64,000 nt of DNA from Acetobacter garciniae (GCF_017377735.1 NZ_JAFVMH010000001.1:372001-436000); one strand, 5' to 3'. Positions 1 to 8,080 are shown, counted from the first letter of the stretch. The notes: generated by a model not told the origin, from the letters alone. Program-made: numbers and translations.

Positions 1-27
1 AAGGGGACTATGCTTGTCTTCTTTGAT

Positions 28-57
28 ATAACGCGCAACGTATCTTGACATAACGCG
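28..57. repeat. Pair of ATAACGCG direct repeats 22 bp apart
   Basis: The octamer ATAACGCG occurs at 28-35 and again at 50-57, two helical turns apart, upstream of the first gene. A perfect TTGACA sits at 45-50 but no good -10 follows at normal spacing. This could be an operator-like site or chance. The rest of 1-116 holds no gene I can support. Confidence 0.3.
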
Positions 58-116
58 GTTCTTCGTGGGCGTTCTGCCTGCGCGATACAACCACCAGAGC
101 GAGAGTACCAAACGCA

Positions 117-410
117 ATGCTGTTTGCCATTATCTGTACTGACCGACCCGGCGCGCTGGAACTGCGCGTGGCCACGCGTGCGCAGCACCTGGCCTTTCTT
201 GAAAGCCACAAGGCGGCCGTGCAGTTCGCGGGCCCGCAGCTTGACGCACAGGGCAAGCCCTGCGGCAGCCTGATCCTGCTCGATGTGCCCGACCGCGAAA
301 GTGCCGAAGGCTTTGCCGCAGCCGACCCTTATGCCGGGGTCAACCTGTTCGAAAGCGTGATCGTCAGGCCCTTGCGGACCGTCTTCCGCGACGGGCAACT
401 GGTGGCATAG
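117..410 (+). CDS. YciI family protein
   Basis: A 97-residue protein of the YciI (ferredoxin-like dimeric alpha/beta barrel) family. The N-terminal strand MLFAIICTDRPGAL, the following R..R..HL.FL block, the GP..D..G...GSL.LL block and the DPY..ANLFE-like DPYAGVNLFESV stretch are the family's features. No enzyme activity is established for most members. It lies 2 bp ahead of the EVE-domain gene, so the two are probably co-transcribed. In alphaproteobacteria this pair is often found downstream of gpsA, which would lie outside the window. The ATG at 117 is preceded by a weak GAGAG purine stretch. Confidence 0.85.
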   Translation: MLFAIICTDRPGALELRVATRAQHLAFLESHKAAVQFAGPQLDAQGKPCGSLILLDVPDRESAEGFAAADPYAGVNLFESVIVRPLRTVFRDGQLVA

Positions 411-412
411 GC

Positions 413-847
413 ATGGCGTACTGGCTGGTCAAAAGCGAACCGGACGCCTTTAGCTGGGCGGAACAGGTTGCCCATGATGTGGAACCCTGGACGGGTGTGC
501 GCAACCATCAGGCCAAAAAAAACCTCATGGCCATGAAGGCGGGGGACCGCGCGTTTTTCTACCATTCCAACGTGCAGCGCGCGATCGTGGGCGTGGTGGA
601 AGTGGTGCGCGAAGCCTATCCCGACCCCACGGTGGCCGATGGTTCGGGGCCCAAGGGGGCGTGGGTCTGCGTGGACGTGAAAACCGTCGGCTCCATGCCC
701 CGCCCGGTGGCGCTGAGCGAAATCAAGGACACGCCCGCCCTGGCCGAGATGGCGCTTGTGCGCCAGTCCCGCCTGTCGGTCTGCCCTGTCACGCAAGCCG
801 AATGGGCGCTGCTGTGCGAAATGGGCGCATGGGCCGAACCGGGCTGA
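413..847 (+). CDS. EVE domain-containing protein
   Basis: A 144-residue single-domain EVE protein (PUA-like fold, thymocyte nuclear protein 1 type). Seen in the sequence: MAYWLVKSEPDAFSW at the N-terminus, the W.GVRNHQAKKNL block, the AFFYHSN block and A.VGVVEV, all characteristic of EVE. The fold binds modified bases in nucleic acids (5-methylcytosine and derivatives in characterised relatives), but the ligand here is not shown. It starts 2 bp after the YciI stop, indicating one operon. Length is normal for the family. Confidence 0.9.
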   Translation: MAYWLVKSEPDAFSWAEQVAHDVEPWTGVRNHQAKKNLMAMKAGDRAFFYHSNVQRAIVGVVEVVREAYPDPTVADGSGPKGAWVCVDVKTVGSMPRPVALSEIKDTPALAEMALVRQSRLSVCPVTQAEWALLCEMGAWAEPG

Positions 848-858
848 AGGCTGCCGGG

Positions 859-877
859 CCCCTCAGGTCGGGGTTTT
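859..877 (+). terminator. Short GC hairpin with T4, possible terminator of the YciI-EVE pair
   Basis: CCCC (859-862) can pair with GGGG (870-873) and is followed by TTTT (874-877), 12 bases beyond the EVE stop codon. The stem is only 4 bp, so this is a weak candidate. The sequence from here to 1054 has no supportable gene. Confidence 0.3.
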
Positions 878-1054
878 GAACACGCTATCGTGATAATGTG
901 CAGGCGGCTTGGGCGGACCCGCCATGGGTATCCCCCGGGGCGCCTGTGCAGGGGCCTCCCTGACGGGCGTTTCCCGTAAGCGACCCTATGAGCATTTCCC
1001 GTGGGCGAGCCTCCGGCGGGCCTGCTCCACGGGGTGCTTCAGCCTTGTGTGGGC

Positions 1055-1390
1055 TCAGACCTGTGTGGCTTGCGTCCAGAGCTGGGCGGAACGGTTGCCC
1101 GAACGGCAATAGGCAAAAATCGGGCCGGGCAGGGTGTTGATCGTCTCCTGCGTTTCGATAATGGCATCCGATGACGGGCCATGGCCTGCCATGACCGGTA
1201 TGGCGATAAAGGACAGGCCTGCCGCCTTCGCCGCGTCGCCAATGCTCTGGGCTGTCGGCTGGCCCGGTTCCTCGCCATCGGGGCGGTTGCAGATGATGGT
1301 CTTGAAACCGGCCTTGGCAATGGCGGGAATGTCATCCACCGTAATCTGGGCGGAAACGGCGAAATCGGGGCTGAGCGTGTGGAATGTCAT
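1055..1390 (-). CDS. DUF442/TIGR01244-type phosphatase or sulfurtransferase-like protein
   Basis: A 111-residue protein resembling the TIGR01244 family (DUF442, the N-terminal domain of beta-lactamase-hydrolase-like Blh proteins). Visible features are the N-terminal LSPDFAVSAQITVDDIPAIA, the GFKTIICNRPDGE block, and the C-terminal active-site-like loop YCRSGNRSAQLW with a Cys and following Arg as in tyrosine phosphatases and rhodaneses. The open frame extends upstream to 1762, but the family match begins at the ATG ending at 1390, which has an AAAGGA ribosome site about 11 bases before it. No substrate can be assigned from sequence; links to sulfide metabolism are known for some relatives. 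Confidence 0.8.
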   Translation of the reverse strand: MTFHTLSPDFAVSAQITVDDIPAIAKAGFKTIICNRPDGEEPGQPTAQSIGDAAKAAGLSFIAIPVMAGHGPSSDAIIETQETINTLPGPIFAYCRSGNRSAQLWTQATQV

Positions 1391-1512
1391 GGTCTGGACG
1401 GTCCTTTGTCGGTCATGGCCCACGCATGGCGGGCCGTAGGGCGGGTGGTATCGGGCACGGGCAGGAACCGGCGGCCAGGGGCTGCCCGTGGGGAAAAGCC
1501 GGTGCCTGAGAT

Positions 1513-2229
1513 TTACCGGTGGATGAAATACATGTCCGAATACAGGTTCTGCAACGCGGCGTGGTCGGCCAGGCAATGGCGGATCAGCAAGGCGCGCAGG
1601 CTGACGGCGGCCTGCTGCACGGCGGGGTCGGTGCTGTCGGGGTGCAGGGCGGGAAAATGCTTCATGCAGGCTTGCAGCGTGGGGTTGCTCATATCTACCC
1701 CGGCGCGGACCTTCTCCTTCAGCGCATCGTAATAGCGCGAGACGGCGCCATCGGAATCCCACCGGGCGAGTGACGTATCCACCCTGTCGTTATGAATGAA
1801 ATAGGCCACGGTCAGGAACCCGGTTTCCGGCGGGTTTGTCCCGCTCTGGACCGTCATGCGGCAGGCACGCTGCGAATAGGGCGGAAAGCTGACATCGGGC
1901 ATGGCCGACACGCCCGATACCGTGACCGGCGGCGGGTCGGCGCGGGGTGGCGGGGCTGCGTCCTGCGCGTCGGCATTGCCGGGCTGGTGCGCCTTCAGCC
2001 AGGATTCCGCGACAAGGGTCGTATACTTGCCTGCCGGCGCGTAGCTGTCGGCACTGCACAGGGCAGGATCGGTCCGGGCATCGGCCAGGGCGTTCTGGTA
2101 TGTTTCCTGCCCCGGTGTGGCGCATGCCCCTAAGCCCAGGGCTGCCATGAGCGAAAGACTGCCCAGCGTGCCACGCAGCGCTGCGGCCGCCCGCGTCCTG
2201 GAAAAGGATGGGTGAGAAAGACCAGTCAT
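1513..2229 (-). CDS. Putative lipoprotein of unknown function
   Basis: A 238-residue protein with an N-terminal signal region ending in the lipobox LGLGAC (Cys near residue 36), so it is probably lipidated and held at the inner or outer membrane. The mature part is Ala/Pro-rich around residues 85-105 (DAAPPPRADPPPV) and then carries FLTVAYFIHNDRVDTS and several Cys residues. I do not recognise a family. The ATG at 2229 is preceded by a strong AAGGAG ribosome site. It is divergent from the EcsC gene across about 240 bp that must contain both promoters. Confidence 0.7.
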   Translation of the reverse strand: MTGLSHPSFSRTRAAAALRGTLGSLSLMAALGLGACATPGQETYQNALADARTDPALCSADSYAPAGKYTTLVAESWLKAHQPGNADAQDAAPPPRADPPPVTVSGVSAMPDVSFPPYSQRACRMTVQSGTNPPETGFLTVAYFIHNDRVDTSLARWDSDGAVSRYYDALKEKVRAGVDMSNPTLQACMKHFPALHPDSTDPAVQQAAVSLRALLIRHCLADHAALQNLYSDMYFIHR

Positions 2230-2473
2230 GGAGCCAACTCCTTGAAAGCGGGGGCACGCGCGCCAGATTCCTGACCATGGTGCATCAGACTACGTGGTGT
2301 AAGGGCTTCACGCGGGAGAGACAATGTTGTTCCCGCGCATGCGGGGCTGCGTGGAGAGGGCAGGGGTGCGGGGCGCTGTCTTTCGGGGTCGGTGCCTGTT
2401 ATGTTCATGACAATTCCGATCGGGGTGGCGGCGCTGTCGCGCACCCCGATGACAGCAGGCAGGAAAAACAGAA

Positions 2474-3310
2474 ATGAGCACGAACCAAGCAGGCGGCGCG
2501 CTGACGCCACTGGTACTGAGCGGGCAGGATCTGGGGGAACTGGAACACGCCCTGGCCGAGGTGGAATCGGGGCGCGGTGTGCTTATTCGCCTGGCTGACC
2601 TGATGGGGGGCGCTGTCGGGCATGCGGCCCGTCTTGGCCTGCGCGGCCTGGGCATGGCCCCCGGTTTCGAGGATAAATTGCGCGGCCTGGCGGAAGCCGC
2701 CGTGGCCCGCGCGTTCGATGTGGCCGTTCTGGGCATGGGCGGTGTTGCCGATACGGTCATGGAGGAACCGCGCTGGCGGGCGCCTGCCCTGCAGGCGGCG
2801 GTTGCGGTTTCGGGGGCTGTCGGGGGCTTTACGGGGCTTGCGGGCCTGGCCCCTGACATCAGCTTCACCACCCTGACCATCATGCGCGAAATTGCTCGTA
2901 TCGCGCGTGAGGAGGGCGAGGACATGAACGATCCGGACGCCCGCCGCGCCTGCCTTGAAGTGTTCGCGCTCAAGGCTTTCCCCAATCGCCGCAATGGCGA
3001 GGAAAGTGAGCTGGGCTATTTCTCGGCCCGCGCGGTGCTGCGTGGCCGCCCGGTGGTGATGCTGATTGCCGAGGTCGCATCCCATTACGGGCTTGCGCTG
3101 GGGCAGAAGCTCTCGCTCCAGCTTATGCCGGTGGCCGGCGCGCTGTGCGGTGCGTCGCTGAATACGGCGTTCTTCAACCATTACCGGGCTCTGGCGCGCG
3201 CGCATTTCACTATCCGCAGGCTCGAACGCGAACACGGCCCCGTGGTGCGCGACACGGCCCTGGCCATGCGCGATAACCTCTCCCCGCGCGACAGGGACCC
3301 GCTGCTGTAA
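2474..3310 (+). CDS. EcsC family protein
   Basis: A 278-residue protein matching the EcsC family, named after a Bacillus gene linked to an ABC transporter, with no proven biochemical activity. The sequence contains amphipathic and hydrophobic stretches (AAVAVSGAVGGFTGLAGLAP), the conserved central block (ISFTTLTIMREIARIAREEGED), then LEVFAL, the SELGYFSARAVL segment and the C-terminal GALCGASLNTAFFNHY stretch. It stands alone, with divergent upstream and convergent downstream neighbours. The ATG follows a GCAGGAAAAACAGAA stretch that can serve as ribosome site. Confidence 0.8.
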   Translation: MSTNQAGGALTPLVLSGQDLGELEHALAEVESGRGVLIRLADLMGGAVGHAARLGLRGLGMAPGFEDKLRGLAEAAVARAFDVAVLGMGGVADTVMEEPRWRAPALQAAVAVSGAVGGFTGLAGLAPDISFTTLTIMREIARIAREEGEDMNDPDARRACLEVFALKAFPNRRNGEESELGYFSARAVLRGRPVVMLIAEVASHYGLALGQKLSLQLMPVAGALCGASLNTAFFNHYRALARAHFTIRRLEREHGPVVRDTALAMRDNLSPRDRDPLL

Positions 3311-3406
3311 GGCACGCACGCCCATCGGGCGCGAACCGGGCTGCGGGTGAACGACCCCACGCGGCCCGGCTTTATGTGGTTCGGTCCTGTATGGCCCGGC
3401 CTTGAT

Positions 3407-3583
3407 TTAGCGTAGCGGGGCCTTCGCGCGCGTGTCGGCCCTGAGCCCAAGAACCGTGGCCGCCACCGCGAAACCCAGGAATGCCAGCCCGCCGATTTCG
3501 GCCGTGCCGTGGTAATGGGGGGCAATGAAATCCAGGCCCAGGCACGCGAAAACAGCCAGTACGCAGAACAGGCGGAAGGTCAT
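3407..3583 (-). CDS. Small membrane protein, 58 residues
   Basis: A 58-residue open frame: MTFRLFCVLAVFACLGLDFI, then APHYHGTAEIGG, then LAFLGFAVAATVLGLRAD and a basic tail. Two hydrophobic segments (about residues 3-20 and 31-47) predict a two-pass inner-membrane protein with a His-containing loop between them. The start follows an excellent site, AAGGGAGCAGGAACC, which overlaps the TAA stop of the dehydrogenase gene upstream, so translation of the two is probably coupled. I do not recognise a family. The strong ribosome site and clean hydrophobic pattern support a real gene. Confidence 0.7.
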   Translation of the reverse strand: MTFRLFCVLAVFACLGLDFIAPHYHGTAEIGGLAFLGFAVAATVLGLRADTRAKAPLR

Positions 3584-3596
3584 GGTTCCTGCTCCC

Positions 3597-4586
3597 TTAC
3601 GCGGTTACGGGGGAAGGCATGGGCCTGCCTGCCGCCAGAGCCGCCACGTTATCGAGGGCGAGCATGCACATGGCGGTGCGTGTCTCCACCGTCGCACTGC
3701 CCATATGGGGGGTGGTGAACAGGTTGGGCAGGGCCACCAGGCGGGGATTGGGGTTGGGTTCGTGGCGATAGACATCAAGCCCGGCCCCGCTGAGCTGGCC
3801 CGATTGCAGGGCGTCTATCAGCGCGTCTTCATCCACCAGCGACCCGCGCGCCGCATTGACCAGCACGCTGCCACGCGGCAGCAGGGCCAGCGTTTGGGCG
3901 TTGATGATAGGGGGGGCGGACGCATTGCCCGGCATGTGCAATGACACGATATCGCAATGGGGCAGCATGTCTTCCAGCGTGGCGTAATAGGTGGCGCCCG
4001 CTTCTTCCGCCGCATCGAGACGGCGGCGGTTGTGGTAGAGAATATCCATGTCGAACCCGCGTGCGCGCCTGGCCAGCGCCTGGCCGATCCGGCCCATGCC
4101 CACAATGCCAAGCCGCTTTCCGCTTACGCGGTGGCCCAGCATGTCCGCCATGCCCAGCGGCTTTGTCCAGCCGGTTGTCTTGACCAGGGTGAAATATTCC
4201 GCAGCCCGGCGGCTGGCGGCCAGAACCAGCATCATCGCCAAATCGGCGTTGCAGTCGGTCAGCACGTCGGGCGTGTTGGACACGGCAATGCCGCGTTCCA
4301 GCAAAGCGGGCACGTCCAGATGGTCCAGCCCCACGCTGACTGTCGCCACCAGTTTGACGCTGTCGGGCAGCTTGGCAATATCGGGTTTGCGCAGGGGGGC
4401 CGTATGCGTCACCACCATGGCGAAGGGTTTGAATTCGTTGGCCAGTGCTATGGCCGTGGGTGTGTCCATGGCGGTGTCGGGGGGCGGGGGGGCCGTGAAT
4501 TCCGAACGGATGCGCGCTTCCGCCGCGTCAAGCAGGCGAACCGAGCGAATCAGGCGTGGGGGCGTGGCTGTCACGGCGGTCTCCAT
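3597..4586 (-). CDS. D-isomer-specific 2-hydroxyacid dehydrogenase
   Basis: A 329-residue NAD(P)-dependent 2-hydroxyacid dehydrogenase of the glyoxylate/hydroxypyruvate reductase group, which reduces 2-oxo acids such as glyoxylate or gluconate-derived keto acids. Features in order are a substrate-binding N-terminal part with VSVGLDHLD, the Rossmann motif GIVGMGRIGQ, the catalytic Arg in NAARGSLVDEDAL, Glu in DVYRHEP and His in TPHMGSAT. The frame continues upstream to 4892, but family similarity begins near MTAVTATPP-like residues, so the ATG ending at 4586 is chosen. Its ribosome site is poor. It is followed after 13 bp by the small membrane gene. Confidence 0.9.
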   Translation of the reverse strand: METAVTATPPRLIRSVRLLDAAEARIRSEFTAPPPPDTAMDTPTAIALANEFKPFAMVVTHTAPLRKPDIAKLPDSVKLVATVSVGLDHLDVPALLERGIAVSNTPDVLTDCNADLAMMLVLAASRRAAEYFTLVKTTGWTKPLGMADMLGHRVSGKRLGIVGMGRIGQALARRARGFDMDILYHNRRRLDAAEEAGATYYATLEDMLPHCDIVSLHMPGNASAPPIINAQTLALLPRGSVLVNAARGSLVDEDALIDALQSGQLSGAGLDVYRHEPNPNPRLVALPNLFTTPHMGSATVETRTAMCMLALDNVAALAAGRPMPSPVTA

Positions 4587-4863
4587 AATTTTTATTGGTG
4601 CGATAGTTGGGCCGTTGCCTCCGGCCCTGTCAATCTGGCATGGCAGGGATGGCCCCGTGGCGCATGCCCTACCATCCCGGGCATGACCTGATGCCCCGCC
4701 GGTGGCACGGTTCGGGTAACAGGCGCGTCGCAATGATTCGGTCCGGCGATCGGGATTACGGGGCAGCCCCATGCGGCCGCGCCAAGGGGCCAGAACAGCA
4801 GACTGCGTGCGCCATGCAGCCAGGCCACGCAGCCAGCCATACAGCCAGGGAGGAAAGATCCGC

Positions 4864-5499
4864 ATGCCAGAAGGGCTCAGCCCCGAATTCATGCTCGCGG
4901 CCTATGCCGCGGGGCTGTTCCCCATGGCGTCGGAAGACGGCGGGCTGGACTGGTACGATCCCGACCCGCGGGGCATTCTGCCGCTCGATGGCTTTCATCT
5001 GCCCCGGCGCCTGCGCCGCACGGCGTTGTCAGGTCGTTTCGAAGTCAGCGTGGATCGGGATTTCCCTGCCGTCATGCGCGGTTGCGCGAGCCCCGCCCCG
5101 GGGCGGGAGACAACCTGGATCAACGGTCAGATTTACCGGATTTTCTGCGCCCTGCACGATATGGGGTTCGGTCATAGCGTGGAATGCCGACTGGATGGAG
5201 ATTTGGTGGGCGGCCTGTATGGCGTGGCCCTGGGCGGCGTGTTTTTTGGCGAAAGCATGTTCAGTCGCGTGAGCGACGCTTCCAAGGTTGCCCTTGTTCA
5301 CCTGGTGGCACGGTTGCGGCTGGGCGGCTTCATCCTGCTGGACACGCAGTTCGGGACCGACCATCTGGCCACATTCGGCGGGACGGAAATTCCCGCGGCC
5401 CGCTACAAGGCCCTGCTGGAACGTGCCATAGCCATGCCGCCACGCTGGCAGGCAGACATTCCGCCCGATATGCTGGAAAGCGAAATCCGCAATTTATGA
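4864..5499 (+). CDS. aat: Leucyl/phenylalanyl-tRNA--protein transferase
   Basis: A 211-residue Aat enzyme, which transfers Leu or Phe from aminoacyl-tRNA to proteins with N-terminal Lys or Arg, marking them for ClpS/ClpAP degradation. Family blocks seen are LLAAYAAGLFPM-like LAAYAAGLFPMA, WYDPDPRGILPLD.FH.PR, TWIN..IY..F..LH..G.GHSVE, GGLYGVALGGVFFGESMFS and the C-terminal LLDTQF.T.HL..FGG.EIPR-like block. The ATG at 4864 has an AGGAAAG ribosome site 6 bases away; upstream in-frame sequence does not resemble the family. It is divergent from the dehydrogenase gene. Confidence 0.95.
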   Translation: MPEGLSPEFMLAAYAAGLFPMASEDGGLDWYDPDPRGILPLDGFHLPRRLRRTALSGRFEVSVDRDFPAVMRGCASPAPGRETTWINGQIYRIFCALHDMGFGHSVECRLDGDLVGGLYGVALGGVFFGESMFSRVSDASKVALVHLVARLRLGGFILLDTQFGTDHLATFGGTEIPAARYKALLERAIAMPPRWQADIPPDMLESEIRNL

Positions 5500-5524
5500 C
5501 ACCACAGCCGGCCGATTGCGGATA

Positions 5525-5561
5525 AAAGACCTATGAAAGATCCACGAAAGACCCATGAAAG
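5525..5561. repeat. Near-perfect 15-bp direct repeats 22 bp apart
   Basis: AAAGACCTATGAAAG (5525-5539) is repeated as AAAGACCCATGAAAG (5547-5561), 14 of 15 bases identical with a 22-bp period. They lie in the 110-bp spacer ahead of the three exported-protein genes. Two-turn spacing suits a dimeric regulator bound to one DNA face, but this is an inference. Confidence 0.45.
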
Positions 5562-5609
5562 GCGTGCAGACTTGCCGATAACCCTGCGTGAAGATTGGAG
5601 ACAGCCACG

Positions 5610-6425
5610 GTGATTGATATTTCCCCCGTCTTGAGCAAGGGCGCGGGCCATGCGCGGCGTCTGGCGTTGCTGTCCCTGTGCGCGGTGGGGAGCCTGAGCC
5701 TTGGCGTGGGTCACGCCCATGCCCAGCAGGCGATGGATCACCCGCCGCTTACCCCCGCGCGTGATGCCGTGATTGTCTATAGTTTTCAGCCCCGCCCGAC
5801 CGAGCAGGATCTGAAGGCAGGCCCGGCCCCCACCACGCCACTGCCCACGCGGCAGGTGCAGGTCCTGTATTCGGGCGATGGCGGCTTGCTGCGCCTGAAC
5901 TACCTGACGGGGGCTGCCGATGGCGCCAGCCGTGGCGCCGTCATTATCAACCGCGCGGCACAGGAAGTGCTGGTGATCCTGAATACACGCCATATTTATA
6001 CGCGGCTTGTGCAGCAGGAAAGCGTGCGCAACCCGTTCCTGCTCGACCTGTCCATGCAGTTCACCCGCAAGGGAACGGACACGGTGGCGGGTCAGCCCTG
6101 TACGGTCTGGCAGGCTTATTCCGCCCAAGGGTCGACCTCTGCCTGCGTGACCGATGACGGCTTTATCCTGCGCCAGGACGGGGCGGATGTGGATGGGCTG
6201 AACGGCCAGTTGGTGGCGACCAGCGTGTCCTACGAAACGGTGCCCAGCAGCGCCTTCCAGCCGCCGGTGGGGTACCAGGAAGTCAAGCCGCATGCCCCGG
6301 TTCCCGCAGGTGGCGCCGGGGAGGAAGGGCAGGGCCCGGCCGCCCAGCCCCCCGCCAGTGGCGAGCCCGGCAGCAATCCGTCCGACACCAGCCAGCCCGA
6401 TACCAGCCAGCAGGGGAACCCGTAA
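5610..6425 (+). CDS. Exported protein of unknown function, paralogue A
   Basis: A 271-residue protein with a signal peptide: basic ARR, the hydrophobic LALLSLCAVGSLSLGVGHA and a likely AHA-QQ cleavage. The mature part has a beta-rich domain (RQVQVLYSGDGGLLRLNY, GAVIINRAAQEVLVIL) and the block TVAGQPCTVW...TSACVTDDGFILRQ. It ends in a Pro/Gly/Ser-rich tail with DTSQPDTSQ. The pattern is reminiscent of DUF4412/LolA-like periplasmic proteins, but this is only a resemblance. GTG at 5610 is preferred over the TTG at 5595 because GGAG precedes it by 9 bases. Its stop overlaps the next start (TAATG). Confidence 0.7.
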   Translation: MIDISPVLSKGAGHARRLALLSLCAVGSLSLGVGHAHAQQAMDHPPLTPARDAVIVYSFQPRPTEQDLKAGPAPTTPLPTRQVQVLYSGDGGLLRLNYLTGAADGASRGAVIINRAAQEVLVILNTRHIYTRLVQQESVRNPFLLDLSMQFTRKGTDTVAGQPCTVWQAYSAQGSTSACVTDDGFILRQDGADVDGLNGQLVATSVSYETVPSSAFQPPVGYQEVKPHAPVPAGGAGEEGQGPAAQPPASGEPGSNPSDTSQPDTSQQGNP

Positions 6426-7048
6426 TGGTCATGTGTCGTCATGGCGCGCGTCTGGCTTGCGCGGGCACGATCATGTCCTTTCTGGTCGCACTCGCCTGGC
6501 CTGGTGTGGGCGGGGGGCGCGCTTTGGCCCAGGGCACGGCCGATGCCCCTTATGTCACGCCATCGGTGGATGCGGATGTGATGTATGAGGTGGCCTCCGC
6601 CCAGGGGGAGACCTCGGCCCGGCAACGCATGCGCTGGCAGGTTTCCACCCTGCGGCAGCGCCTGGACCCCCAGGGGGCGGGCGTGTTCATGATCACGTCG
6701 TGGAAGGATCGCACCCTGCATGTGGTGGATGAAAGCCGTGGGCGGGAGAGTTCCATGCCCGTCCCCGGCCAGCAGGAACTGACCCTGCCAGGCCAGCACC
6801 CAGCTACGGGCACCTATGCGCGATTGGGGAGTTCCACTGTCGCGGGTGAAGGCTGCACACTATGGCGCACGACCGATACGGACGGGCGACAGACCGATGC
6901 CTGTTATACGGCTGATGGCCTGCTGCTTCAGGTTGTCCAGAACGGGCAGGTGCGTGTGCGCGCGCTCAGCGTCAGTCGCGCAGCCCAGCCGGACAGCGTT
7001 TTTGCCATTCCGGCAGGCCTGAAGTCCGAAGGCCCGGCCCATCCCTGA
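6425..7048 (+). CDS. Exported protein of unknown function, paralogue B
   Basis: A 207-residue protein with an N-terminal signal segment (TIMSFLVALAWPGVGGG, likely cleavage after RALA). The mature domain contains DVMYEVASAQGE, a central FMITSWKDRTLHVVDE stretch and the block STVAGEGCTLW...TDACYTADGLLLQV. That block matches the preceding protein position for position (TVAG..C..W, C.T.DG..L), so the two are divergent paralogues with a probable Cys-Cys disulphide. Its start overlaps the previous stop by one base, indicating translational coupling. Function unknown; envelope location inferred. Confidence 0.7.
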   Translation: MVMCRHGARLACAGTIMSFLVALAWPGVGGGRALAQGTADAPYVTPSVDADVMYEVASAQGETSARQRMRWQVSTLRQRLDPQGAGVFMITSWKDRTLHVVDESRGRESSMPVPGQQELTLPGQHPATGTYARLGSSTVAGEGCTLWRTTDTDGRQTDACYTADGLLLQVVQNGQVRVRALSVSRAAQPDSVFAIPAGLKSEGPAHP

Positions 7049-7099
7049 TCGCGGGTGGCGGGGCGGTGCGAAAAGGCTGACAGGAAAGGTGCCTTGCCC

Positions 7100-7873
7100 A
7101 TGAAACCGCAAGCTGGCGGGGTTTCCCTGCGTGTGCTGGGCGCACTGGCCCTGGTTTTCACCTTTTGTGCTTTTGGCTCATGCCTGCCGGGGCGGGAGGG
7201 CGTGGGTTTGGGTGGGGTTGCACACGCAGCCGATGGCGGGGCGGCGAATGTGTGCCTTGCTCCGCAGGCGGCTGCGCCCACGCAGGTTCTGGTTGTCGTG
7301 CCGTCCGGCACCGTTTTTACCGCGCAGCAATGGCAGCGCAGGGTGGTGCCCCAGCGCGGCAATACCCATCACCATAACCATACGCGCATCGTGCTGGACA
7401 GCCGCACCGAAGGGTTTGTTACGACCGAGACCGTGACGCTCACCCACATGCAGCCCTGCGCGCAGGCCGATGCCGCCAGTGTGGTGTCGCACACGCGCCA
7501 CTGGCTGGTGGCGCCCGTGAACCCCGTGGCCGATCCGGCGTTTCATGCGGTGGGGGAGATCAGCGGCAACGGGCTGGACACCAAAATGGTGGATGAGGAA
7601 ACATCCTTCCGCACCCTTGCACGCTCGGGCCAGCTCCAGGCTTCCGTGACCAGTGCCTTGAACGACACCGTTTATTTGCAGGAAGGTCCCGCGGACATGC
7701 TCTCCGACGATAGCGGTGACGCGGCCCAGGCTTTACCCGACAATGCGACCCCGCAAGGGCGCGAAACCGGCCAATGGCTGGATAAGCTGCCCGACATACA
7801 TGACGGGGACGAGGCCGCGGACGATCTGCCGGGTTACGCTGCGGCGGGTGCTTCGGATAAGAAAAGACAGTAA
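7100..7873 (+). CDS. Exported His-containing protein of unknown function
   Basis: A 257-residue protein with a signal segment (LRVLGALALVFTFCAFGS, possible cleavage after AHA). The mature part begins around NVCLAPQAAAPTQVLVVVPSG and has a His cluster GNTHHHNHTRIVLDS, a second Cys in HMQPCAQAD, and an acidic C-terminus (DIHDGDEAADDLPG) ending in KKRQ. The ATG at 7100 is preceded by AGGAAAGG at about 10 bases, better than the upstream GTG at 7055. It is third in a row of exported proteins, probably one operon. The VAGxxC block of the first two is absent, so it is not an obvious paralogue. Confidence 0.65.
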   Translation: MKPQAGGVSLRVLGALALVFTFCAFGSCLPGREGVGLGGVAHAADGGAANVCLAPQAAAPTQVLVVVPSGTVFTAQQWQRRVVPQRGNTHHHNHTRIVLDSRTEGFVTTETVTLTHMQPCAQADAASVVSHTRHWLVAPVNPVADPAFHAVGEISGNGLDTKMVDEETSFRTLARSGQLQASVTSALNDTVYLQEGPADMLSDDSGDAAQALPDNATPQGRETGQWLDKLPDIHDGDEAADDLPGYAAAGASDKKRQ

Positions 7874-8080
7874 GGTGGCGTATCCATCGGATCGGGTCGC
7901 GCTGTACGGGCTGAGGTTCGTCACGTAAGGCTGTTGGATGACTGCCCCGAAGGTGAGGGGAGAAGACCTGTTTGGAGCGCGGCGTGGCGAGAGGTATTAT
8001 TGAGAGAGTGAGCAGAGTATTATCGCTGTCAAGCAATTTTGTGGAATCACCATTTTTTGCGCAGGACTCGAGAGAGTAGA

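Noticed and set aside
900-1054. Short repeated TTTCCCGT motifs between the EVE and DUF442 genes
   Set aside because: Only two 8-base copies in GC-rich sequence with no symmetry or spacing pattern; no gene or known repeat supported.
4587-4892. N-terminal extension of the hydroxyacid dehydrogenase frame
   Set aside because: The extension is Arg/Trp/Gly-rich shadow sequence overlapping the aat start; family similarity begins at the ATG ending at 4586.
7995-8023. TATTAT pair before the GT2 gene as a promoter
   Set aside because: The two hexamers are 23 bp apart but neither resembles a -35, so no promoter can be assigned with confidence.
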